Assembly: GCA_027531445.1 (NCBI GenBank)
Contig: JAPZRK010000076.1
Location: 1-34,529 of the forward strand
Direction: 5' to 3'
From: Leptospira sp.
Lineage (GTDB): Bacteria; Spirochaetota; Leptospiria; Leptospirales; Leptospiraceae
Length of the DNA: 34,529 nucleotides
In this document: piece by piece, positions 23,989 to 30,484 of the stretch
How the letters are laid out: the number at the start of each line of letters is the position of its first letter
Position numbering within the stretch: position 1 is the first letter of the stretch
Notes under the pieces: generated by a model
The model's database searches: none
Told to the model about the DNA's origin: nothing
What the model saw: only the letters and a program-made list of their open reading frames with translations
Made by a program: the position numbers and the translations under genes

Positions 23989-25038
23989 ATGACAAAAAAA
24001 CAAAAAGCACCAAATGAACCTCCATCGCAAAAAAACAAAGATGACTTACCTATCGACTGGAAAGGCAAGTGGGAAACGACAAAGAAGGTTCTCAAACAAT
24101 CAAAAGTGACTGGAGTCTCGGTCATTAATGGTGTGATAGGTGACCATTTGGAGCGATTTGACATTGGTCTTTCCCGAGACATGCAATTTTACAAATCAGG
24201 CAATCCCATCTCGATCTCTAAACCTGATCTGAAACAAATGGGCGTTTCTGGAAAGATTTGTATCCTTGTTCATGGACTTGTGAGTGATGAAACAATGTGG
24301 CAATTTTCTGGATCAACGAATGACTATGGATCACTTTTGTCAAAGGATCTAAATTATACACCATTTTATACGCGTTATAACAGTGGAAGGCATATCTCGG
24401 ATAACGGAAAAGATCTTGATCTGTTAATCGAAACACTTATAAAAAATGCACCAGGTTCTATAAAAGAGATTGTATTTATTTGTCACAGTATGGGCGGACT
24501 TGTTACACGAAGTGCATGTTATTATGGCGGTAAGCGAAAGGCAAAATGGGTCCAATTAACAAAAAAAATACTTTTTATTGGTTCTCCCCACCATGGAGCT
24601 CCACTAGAAAAATTTGGGAATTTAGTCACAACCGTTCTGGACAAAATCCCAAATCCATTTGTATTCCTGACTAAAAAAGCGATCAACTTGAGGAGTGCCG
24701 GAATCAAAGATTTACGATATGGCCTTCTTGTAGAAGAAGACTGGAAAGGAAAAGATCCTGATTCTTTTGCAAATTCGGAAAAGACCCATGTTCCATTGCT
24801 ACCGCATACACAATACTATGTAATTACGGGTACGGTCATGAAGAATCCAAATCACTTTTTATCACAATTTTTTGGAGATGCAATCGTTGGAAAATGGAGT
24901 GCAAAAGGTAAATCGGGTAACTCTAAGTATGACCTAACTTTTTCTGAAAAACACATTCGTGAGTTTCCCGGAATCCATCATATCCAACTCATGCACGACG
25001 AACGAGTCTATGAACAAGTCAGAGATTGGATGAAGTGA
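23989..25038 (+). CDS. Alpha/beta hydrolase, PGAP1/lipase-like
   Basis: The product has 349 residues with no signal peptide. The core begins at about residue 85: KICILVHGLVSDETMWQF (oxyanion-hole HG), then VFICHSMGGLVTRSACYYGG with the nucleophile S167 in a C-H-S-M-G elbow, and LFIGSPHHGAPLEKFGN, typical of PGAP1/DUF676-type esterases. Candidates for the acid and base are the Asp in GDAIVGKWS and a His in GIHHIQLMHDERV near the C-terminus. The N-terminal 80 residues are charged and hydrophilic. It probably hydrolyses ester bonds in lipids; Leptospira lives on fatty acids, so this would fit. The ATG at 23989 has no clear Shine-Dalgarno sequence. It follows the HExxH gene closely and may share its transcript. 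Confidence 0.87.
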   Translation: MTKKQKAPNEPPSQKNKDDLPIDWKGKWETTKKVLKQSKVTGVSVINGVIGDHLERFDIGLSRDMQFYKSGNPISISKPDLKQMGVSGKICILVHGLVSDETMWQFSGSTNDYGSLLSKDLNYTPFYTRYNSGRHISDNGKDLDLLIETLIKNAPGSIKEIVFICHSMGGLVTRSACYYGGKRKAKWVQLTKKILFIGSPHHGAPLEKFGNLVTTVLDKIPNPFVFLTKKAINLRSAGIKDLRYGLLVEEDWKGKDPDSFANSEKTHVPLLPHTQYYVITGTVMKNPNHFLSQFFGDAIVGKWSAKGKSGNSKYDLTFSEKHIREFPGIHHIQLMHDERVYEQVRDWMK

Positions 25039-25061
25039 TTTTAAACTTTTTATCTAAGTAA

Positions 25062-25079
25062 TTTCCACATTTGTGGAAA
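25062..25079. repeat. Perfect 18-base palindrome (8-bp arms)
   Basis: TTTCCACATTTGTGGAAA has two perfect 8-base arms around TT. No T-tract follows, so it is not a typical terminator. It lies 23 bases after the hydrolase stop and may be an operator for the lipoprotein gene. Confidence 0.6.
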
Positions 25080-25086
25080 CTGCTCA

Positions 25087-25118
25087 TTTCATTCTAATGA
25101 TTTTTTATTAGAATGAAA
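25087..25118 (+). promoter_or_regulatory. Perfect 12-bp hairpin abutting the start codon of the lipoprotein gene
   Basis: Arms 25087-25098 and 25107-25118 pair perfectly around an eight-base loop GATTTTTT. The right arm ends two bases before ATG 25121 and covers the whole ribosome-binding zone, so it could block translation or act as an operator. Confidence 0.6.
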
Positions 25119-25120
25119 CA

Positions 25121-25612
25121 ATGAAAATTAAATATGCTTTGGTCTCGCTCATTATTTTCATTCAATGCACAACACTTGATAAAAGAACATTCTTTCATGG
25201 TTTTTATAAACCACTTCAAGATAGTAATCAGCGTGAATCTGAATATGCGATACGATACGGGTATGGATCAGAATGTTTGGTGCTAATGAATGGACCAATC
25301 CCAAGTCGGATGGAACCTTGTGCAATCGGTGATCGTCGCAGCGGGAAAGAATTGTATGAAGGTACAAAAGTTAAAGTGGAAGCTGATTTTGTTGAGTCAG
25401 ATTGGTATATCGCAGGTTTTCCATATTCATATCATGTGAACAATCAATATTATCAGGATGTCATCTTGTTTAGCACATCCTATCAAAGAAGAGAATACGA
25501 AAGATTTCCAGACCTATACTTTGTCCGTGGAAGATACGGTATACAAGTAGTTCGGAATACTTTTGGGTATCCTTATCCATTGTCCACTGGATTCTTTATG
25601 AGGGGTAGGTAG
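25121..25612 (+). CDS. Predicted lipoprotein of unknown function
   Basis: The product has 163 residues with a short basic and hydrophobic signal (KYALVSLIIFIQC). The Cys at position 16 follows Gln, as in the lipocalin of this window; spirochaete lipoboxes tolerate this. The mature part is rich in Tyr, Arg and Ser and probably beta: PIPSRMEPCAIGDRRSGKEL, YEGTKVKVEADFVESDWYIA, then FPDLYFVRGRYGIQVVRN. A second and third Cys (ECLVLMNG, EPCAIG) could bond. I know no family for it. A perfect hairpin covers its ribosome-binding zone and no Shine-Dalgarno sequence is visible, which suggests controlled translation. It probably sits on an envelope membrane. Confidence 0.72.
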   Translation: MKIKYALVSLIIFIQCTTLDKRTFFHGFYKPLQDSNQRESEYAIRYGYGSECLVLMNGPIPSRMEPCAIGDRRSGKELYEGTKVKVEADFVESDWYIAGFPYSYHVNNQYYQDVILFSTSYQRREYERFPDLYFVRGRYGIQVVRNTFGYPYPLSTGFFMRGR

Positions 25613-25699
25613 CTTATCAAATAAACCATGAAACGGGTTCGACCGAACCTAGTCAGATAGATTTGATGAAACTACCCAAGTATTCCTTTTTTGATAATA

Positions 25700-26656
25700 T
25701 TAAGGACTCGTCTCCAAATATTCTTCCAATTTATCGAACGAGCCTGTCCATCCTTGCGTCATGCCACTTCTTTCTTGGATAAAGGCCTCAATTTCATTTT
25801 TAGTGACTCCGTCTACCGGTTCCCAAGAAACAGTTACTCTTGTTTGGTTTTCATTTTCTGCAGTAAATTCTACGATGGTGAGCATGGTCTCAGGCCAGAT
25901 AGGAGCAAGTGGATGTCTACTGATATTCCCTTTTTCATCGCAAAATTGTTGTTTGTATTTGATGTGGCTCTCTTTTGATAGCTCTAAGTAATTGGCTCGA
26001 CCGTACATCTTAACATCGTTTCCATTTGTCATGAAATAAAGAGTGCTTCCGCCCGGTCGGATCTCCTTTTCTATAAATTCCATCGTAAAGCCTGTGGGTG
26101 GAAGCCATTTTGAGAAATGGTCTGGATTCGTCCACATTTCATATAACACAGATATTGGAGCATCAAAAGTTCGGTTGATATAAAACTTCTCTTTACCCGT
26201 GGTTTCCTTCTCCAGATACTCTGCAAGGCGGTCCCATGTACCATGTCCCCCAGCTTTTTTGATGAATTTTTTAGACTCTTCAGCAGTTTCGATAGAATCA
26301 AAAATCATCTTCATTTGCATTTTTGTTTTTCCTTTATACTTTGAATAGGTGACCTCTACTCGGAACATAGGAGGGGAAGTAGGTGTGGCACCATGATCAT
26401 AGACAAGTTTAGAATAGGGGATGATTTCGTGGTATGTTGTAATATTAGGATAATCGACACCATCCGGACCATGCATTGTATAGATCCACTGACCACCAAC
26501 TTTAAGTTCTTTACTTTTTGTAGTTAACGTGAACCCACGAGGACCCCACCATTGAGCTACTTGTTTTACATCTGTCCAAGCATCCCATACCGCTTCGACC
26601 GGCGCATCGTATATTCTTTCTATTTCTAATGCATTTGATTTATTTCTTGGAGCCAT
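25700..26656 (-). CDS. Tandem AHSA1-type SRPBCC protein
   Basis: The product has 318 residues made of two SRPBCC/AHSA1 domains in a row. Domain 1 (about 8-145) opens IERIYDAPVEAVWDAWTDVK with WWGPRGFTLTTKS after it. Domain 2 (about 155-315) opens INRTFDAPISVLYEMWTNPD, then FSKWLPPTGFTMEF. Both have the GGxxxYxMxxPDG-type turn and the long C-terminal helix (GTWDRLAEYLE; GWTGSFDKLEEYLE). These domains form a deep hydrophobic pocket; the ligand is unknown. The gene overlaps the upstream ArsR-type regulator by 17 bases, the common ArsR-SRPBCC pairing. Both are probably expressed and regulated together. The protein is cytosolic. Confidence 0.92.
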   Translation of the reverse strand: MAPRNKSNALEIERIYDAPVEAVWDAWTDVKQVAQWWGPRGFTLTTKSKELKVGGQWIYTMHGPDGVDYPNITTYHEIIPYSKLVYDHGATPTSPPMFRVEVTYSKYKGKTKMQMKMIFDSIETAEESKKFIKKAGGHGTWDRLAEYLEKETTGKEKFYINRTFDAPISVLYEMWTNPDHFSKWLPPTGFTMEFIEKEIRPGGSTLYFMTNGNDVKMYGRANYLELSKESHIKYKQQFCDEKGNISRHPLAPIWPETMLTIVEFTAENENQTRVTVSWEPVDGVTKNEIEAFIQERSGMTQGWTGSFDKLEEYLETSP

Positions 26657-27008
26657 GTTTCGTGTCCTTGTTTTTCTTTTTAACGTTCATCGATTTTAGA
26701 TATGCGTCGAGGCGATCGAAGCTTTCTTCCCAGAAAACCCGATATTGTTCTACCCAATCGGCCGCTACCTTTAGGTTATGAGCATTGATTCGACAAGGTC
26801 GAAATTGCGCATTTTTACTTCGATCAATCAAACCTGCTTGTTCTAAAACTTTCAGGTGTTTTGAAAAAGCAGGCCCACTCATTTCGGAATGGAAAGGTTT
26901 TATTAGTTCCTGCACAGTCGCTTCACCTTTAGATAATCTCATTAAGATAGCTCGTCTTGTTGGATCGGAAAGTGCTGAGAAAGTTCTGTCTAACATCTCT
27001 TGTCGCAT
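26640..27008 (-). CDS. ArsR-family transcriptional regulator
   Basis: The product has 122 residues with a winged-helix domain: TFSALSDPTRRAILMRLSKG (about 9-28), ATVQELIKPF, then the recognition helix SGPAFSKHLKVLEQAGLI (about 44-61). It lacks the ELCVCDL-type cysteines of arsenic sensors, so it is not a classical metal sensor; like other ArsR partners of SRPBCC genes, its inducer is unknown. The basic tail (KKKNKDTKHGSKK) is encoded across the 17-base overlap with the SRPBCC gene. AAGG lies six bases or so before ATG 27008. Upstream, a perfect inverted repeat directly follows a consensus -10 box, indicating self-repression. Confidence 0.93.
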   Translation of the reverse strand: MRQEMLDRTFSALSDPTRRAILMRLSKGEATVQELIKPFHSEMSGPAFSKHLKVLEQAGLIDRSKNAQFRPCRINAHNLKVAADWVEQYRVFWEESFDRLDAYLKSMNVKKKNKDTKHGSKK

Positions 27009-27026
27009 ATTTAACCTTTTATCTAA

Positions 27027-27049
27027 TTAACCATTTGGTTAAATTATAA
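27027..27049 (-). promoter_or_regulatory. ArsR-SRPBCC promoter: TATAAT box with palindromic operator
   Basis: On the minus strand a consensus TATAAT occupies 27049-27044 and is followed by TTAACCAAATGGTTAA (27042-27027), a perfect 7-bp inverted repeat with a 2-base centre. The expected start of transcription falls inside the palindrome, the classic position for a repressor site. The -35 region is poor. Confidence 0.65.
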
Positions 27050-27097
27050 GAAAAGGAATCTAAGTAAAATAAAAAATTTTGAAAAATGATCAGAATT

Positions 27098-28201
27098 TTA
27101 TTTTTTTAATCTAAATTTGGCTGAAATTGTCTCTTCACCGTTTGCAACTAGGATAAGTTCATGTTCACCCGGATAGTATGTTTTTGTTGTGATGGGACGA
27201 AAGGAGTGACTTTTAGTTAGCTCAATTGCGTTTTGAAGATCCAAATAGCGTTCACCTAATTGAAATATTTTATAAGATATTTTCCCAGATGCCAAACGAA
27301 ATCCGATTTTGTATTCCAAACGAATTTTGGTTTGGGTATTCTTTTTTGATTTCAGCGAAATAGAAAATGTTAAAGTCTCACCTATTTTGATGTTTTGTTT
27401 TGTGATATTCAAAGCTAACTCGTCAAATTTTACTAACTTTTTGTAACCAAAAGCGGCTAGGGCCTTTGGATTTCCTTTTTTAAGCAAGGTTCGTAGTGCA
27501 TGTTTGAGTGATTGGTCCAATTCCTTTGATTTTCCCAGTCGTTGGAGACAGAAAGAAAGCGTTAGGTTGGGATCAATTTTCGAAATATCATTTAGGTGGT
27601 TGGCAACACTTCTCCGCACGATTTCATTTGTATCATCCCATAACGTTTCTAATATGCCAATATGAATGTTTGGAGTCTTTTTGATATTTGGAATTCCGAT
27701 TCCCCATGGTAAAAAAGGACGACTCCCTTCACTGGAGAGACGACGTACCATCGGTTCTTTACTTTTTGACCAAACATACATTTGTTTTACGGTAGGTTCA
27801 AAATGGTCTCGGTAAAAATGACGGATCACAAATTCGGCACTGGAAAATATTGTCAGTTTACTTATCACAAGCATTGACATTTCAAACTCATTCATCCCAA
27901 TTTTCGATACCAACTCATTCAAAAAAATATATTGGAAATTGAAATCAGGGACACCTTTGTTGCGCAAGTTTTCAACAAGCTTCAAAATATCGGGAAAGAC
28001 CTCTTTAGGTGGCCCGTCCCAAAAGTGTAGCATAGTGTTTGCTAAATGATCCATCCTTTCTTTTAATTCCATCTCTGGCCAATTTTGATTCAAAACCATT
28101 TTTCGAAACAGAGGAGGCTCGATTCGATTGTCCACTTCGTGAAGGCACTTTGCAAAAAACTGAATCCATTGGTTGGAATAGATGTCTTTCAGGGGTTCCA
28201 T
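27098..28201 (-). CDS. AlkC-type DNA alkylation repair protein with C-terminal Ig-like domain
   Basis: The product has 367 residues. Residues 1-255 are HEAT-like helices of the AlkC/AlkD DNA glycosylase superfamily. The AlkC signature is clear: VRRLSSEGSRPFLPWGIG (152-169), then VRRSVANHLNDISK (195-208) and KHALRTLLKKGNPKALAAFG (233-252). Residues 259-367 look like an immunoglobulin-type beta-sandwich (GETLTFSISLKSKK, TTKTYYPGEHELILVANGEE), as in AlkC proteins that use such a domain on the DNA. The enzyme should remove positively charged alkylated bases such as 3-methyladenine. No Shine-Dalgarno sequence precedes the ATG, but a TATACT sits seven bases upstream, so the mRNA may be leaderless. 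The gene diverges from selO. Confidence 0.9.
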   Translation of the reverse strand: MEPLKDIYSNQWIQFFAKCLHEVDNRIEPPLFRKMVLNQNWPEMELKERMDHLANTMLHFWDGPPKEVFPDILKLVENLRNKGVPDFNFQYIFLNELVSKIGMNEFEMSMLVISKLTIFSSAEFVIRHFYRDHFEPTVKQMYVWSKSKEPMVRRLSSEGSRPFLPWGIGIPNIKKTPNIHIGILETLWDDTNEIVRRSVANHLNDISKIDPNLTLSFCLQRLGKSKELDQSLKHALRTLLKKGNPKALAAFGYKKLVKFDELALNITKQNIKIGETLTFSISLKSKKNTQTKIRLEYKIGFRLASGKISYKIFQLGERYLDLQNAIELTKSHSFRPITTKTYYPGEHELILVANGEETISAKFRLKK

Positions 28202-28208
28202 AGGAAGC

Positions 28209-28214
28209 AGTATA
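28209..28214 (-). promoter_or_regulatory. Candidate -10 box for leaderless alkC transcript
   Basis: TATACT on the minus strand ends seven bases before the A of the alkC ATG, the usual distance from a -10 box to the transcription start. No ribosome binding site fits between them, and the -35 is weak. Confidence 0.4.
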
Positions 28215-28314
28215 ATCTGTGTCCTAGATCTAAAAGTTTTTATTTGATTGCTCCGTGGAATTCGAAAGAAAAGGTAAATACTGTCCCAAGATATGTCTAA
28301 GAGACAGGTTAGTT

Positions 28315-29778
28315 ATGACTGAAACTTCAACTTTTGATTGGAAACTCGATTCGACTTATTCCTCGCTCCCTGCCTCTTTTTATAAGCCGATCAAACCTTC
28401 TTCTGTATCCGAACCCTCACTAGTTATATGGAACGAACGTTTGGCAAATGACCTTGGCATCAGTTCCTATTTCAAAGACCCAACATCCATCATCCAATTT
28501 TTTTCCGGCAACTGGATTCCAGAACAAATCACACCCATTGCCCAGGCTTATGCAGGGCATCAGTTTGGTAATTTTACTATGCTAGGTGATGGACGGGCCA
28601 TTTTGTTGGGTGAACATGTGAACTCAAAAGGCGATCGATTTGATATCCAATTGAAGGGATCTGGACGCACACCATTTTCGCGAGGAGGGGACGGGCGTGC
28701 CACTCTCAGCTCTATGCTTCGAGAATATCTAATTAGTGAGGCCATGTTTGCTTTGAATATTCCGACTACCAGAAGTTTGGCGGTTTTAAATACTGGCGAA
28801 ATAGTTCGAAGAGCAGATGAAAATCCAGGAGGCATATTAACCCGTGTTGCGAAAAGCCATGTTCGTGTAGGAACCTTTGAATACACGTATCATTTTTTAG
28901 ATTTACCCGAATTGGAACAACTAACATTGTATACCATTCGACGTCATTTCCCTCATATTGAGGGATCCACAAACCCATATCTTGACTTATTGGAAGCCGT
29001 TATGGAAGGTCAGATTGACTTGATTCTTCATTGGCTCCGTGTGGGATTTATCCATGGTGTTATGAATACTGATAACACAAGTATTGCTTGCGAGACCATT
29101 GATTACGGACCTTGTGCTTTTATGAATAGTTATGATCCAAATACGGTCTTTAGTTCCATTGATGTTAACGGCCGTTATTCTTACGGGAATCAGCCTGCAA
29201 TCATACACTGGAATCTATCTTGTTTTGCAAACACCTTGCTTCCGTTAATTGATAAAGATCAAAATGTTGCTATTGATAAAGCGAAGTCGACACTTGATCG
29301 ATTTCCAGAAATTTTCCATACAAAATATTGGGAAATGTTAGGTAACAAGATTGGATTTTTATCAGTAGATCCTTCCGACAAACCGTTGATACAGGATCTT
29401 TTGAATTGGATGAAAGAAAATGCTGCAGATTACACAAATACGTTTTTGCAAATCGAATTGGAAAGTGAATCTGCACCCAGTCTTTACAATGATCCTCAAT
29501 TTTTAAAATGGAAAGAAAATTGGAAAACGTTGATTCAAAAAAAGGGTTACAAGGAGGAAGATGTAAAAACAAGGATGAGGTCAACAAATCCATTTGTGAT
29601 ACCCCGAAATTTCAAAGTGGAGTCCGCATTGCAAACTGCATGCGTCGGAGATATGACCGAATTTCACTCTCTCCTCAAAAAGTTGAATGATCCATATTTG
29701 AGAGAATCCCAAATTCCTTTCTATGACGAGGCCGATCCCAATGTAGAGGAAAGTTACCAAACCTTTTGCGGTACATAA
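28315..29778 (+). CDS. selO: SelO/YdiU family protein AMPylase (pseudokinase)
   Basis: From ATG 28315 the product has 487 residues; AGG sits six bases before it, and an ATG 60 bases upstream lacks conserved sequence. Family motifs are intact: YAGHQFGNFTMLGDGRAILL (about 78-97), DIQLKGSGRTPFSRGGDGRA with the ATP-contacting Lys, HGVMNTDN (about 246-253) and IDYGPCAFM with the DFG-like Asp. The C-terminus ends FCGT, keeping the near-terminal Cys that is Sec or a redox Cys in other SelO proteins. SelO binds ATP upside-down and transfers AMP to Ser, Thr or Tyr of proteins, linked to oxidative stress. It diverges from alkC across about 113 bases, so two stress genes may share a control region. Confidence 0.95.
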   Translation: MTETSTFDWKLDSTYSSLPASFYKPIKPSSVSEPSLVIWNERLANDLGISSYFKDPTSIIQFFSGNWIPEQITPIAQAYAGHQFGNFTMLGDGRAILLGEHVNSKGDRFDIQLKGSGRTPFSRGGDGRATLSSMLREYLISEAMFALNIPTTRSLAVLNTGEIVRRADENPGGILTRVAKSHVRVGTFEYTYHFLDLPELEQLTLYTIRRHFPHIEGSTNPYLDLLEAVMEGQIDLILHWLRVGFIHGVMNTDNTSIACETIDYGPCAFMNSYDPNTVFSSIDVNGRYSYGNQPAIIHWNLSCFANTLLPLIDKDQNVAIDKAKSTLDRFPEIFHTKYWEMLGNKIGFLSVDPSDKPLIQDLLNWMKENAADYTNTFLQIELESESAPSLYNDPQFLKWKENWKTLIQKKGYKEEDVKTRMRSTNPFVIPRNFKVESALQTACVGDMTEFHSLLKKLNDPYLRESQIPFYDEADPNVEESYQTFCGT

Positions 29779-29872
29779 TCCATCTACAAAGATCAAAAGA
29801 AAGCCAGCGACCCTTTGTTAAATGAAAATAGAGGTTCCATTCTGATTTATAGGGCCCAAACCAAAACAGATT

Positions 29873-29892
29873 TTTCCTATAAATGTAGGAAA
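29873..29892 (+). promoter_or_regulatory. Hairpin that includes the Shine-Dalgarno sequence of the coiled-coil gene
   Basis: TTTCCTA and TAGGAAA (7-bp perfect arms, 6-base loop) place the AGGA ribosome binding site in the right arm, five bases before ATG 29898. The loop region also reads TATAAA, so it could instead be a -10 box. Confidence 0.45.
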
Positions 29893-29897
29893 CGAAA

Positions 29898-30281
29898 ATG
29901 GGACAAACGCAAAAACTTTATCAAATTTTAGAAAAAGCTCACATCGAGACAAAAATCGCAGTTGAAATCCAAGATTGGATCGTTGATACTATGGAAGCGC
30001 AAAGAGAAAAGACCATGGTTCAATTCGTCGATACGAAACTCCTACCAATGCATCTTGAGATGCGAAATCGCTTCGAGGCAATTGACACGAAGTTCGAAGC
30101 GATGGAAACCAAATTTATTGCTAAATTCGATGCCATTGACTCTAGATTTGATTCCATAGAAAAGCGACTCGATGCAACCAATTTCTCGATCCGTATCCTC
30201 GGAGTTCCCATTGTTGGAGCAACGGTTGGAGGACTTGGTGTCCTAGTTTTGGAAATCTACGAAAGGCTCATGGGATTTTGA
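29898..30281 (+). CDS. Coiled-coil protein with C-terminal membrane anchor
   Basis: The product has 127 residues. Residues 1-45 are helical and polar. Residues 57-95 are a regular heptad coiled coil built of similar units: RFEAIDT, KFEAMET, an interrupted KFIAKFDAID, SRFDSIE, KRLDATN. The last 25 residues (GVPIVGATVGGLGVLVLEIY) form one glycine-rich membrane helix. This layout resembles DUF1640/Bdr-like small coiled-coil membrane proteins that are common in spirochaetes; the function is unknown. It should form oligomers at the inner membrane with the coiled coil in the cytoplasm. AGGA lies eight bases upstream of the ATG within a small hairpin. The gene stands alone, 119 bases after selO. Confidence 0.8.
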   Translation: MGQTQKLYQILEKAHIETKIAVEIQDWIVDTMEAQREKTMVQFVDTKLLPMHLEMRNRFEAIDTKFEAMETKFIAKFDAIDSRFDSIEKRLDATNFSIRILGVPIVGATVGGLGVLVLEIYERLMGF

Positions 30282-30355
30282 CAATCCAATGTCGGTGAGC
30301 GATTCCCCAAGAATTTAAAAAAAAAGCGAGATTCCAATTTCAGGCTTATACCTCC

Positions 30356-30386
30356 TTCTGAACAGTGTTCAAAACATAGTTCAGAA
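30356..30386. repeat. Perfect 8-bp inverted repeat with nested repeat upstream of the ZU5/Big_5 gene
   Basis: TTCTGAAC (30356-30363) and GTTCAGAA (30379-30386) are perfect inverted arms 15 bases apart. A second GAAC/GTTC pair is nested at 30360-30370. No T-tract follows. It lies about 100 bases before ATG 30485 and may be an operator. Confidence 0.45.
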
Positions 30387-30484
30387 AAAAGTGTAACACG
30401 TGCTAAAAAAAACTTGCCAGTATTTCTCCGTAAGTTCCAATCCTGTCAGTTGTAAAAAACGATGTTAAAAATTAGGAATCGAAA

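Noticed and set aside
25062..25079. Paired DnaA-box-like sites (TTTCCACA in both directions)
   Set aside because: Each differs from the consensus at the first position, there is no cluster of further boxes and no AT-rich unwinding region or dnaA/dnaN context.
30360..30370. SOS (LexA) box of the GAAC-N4-GTTC type
   Set aside because: The spacer is three bases rather than four, and no DNA-damage gene follows.
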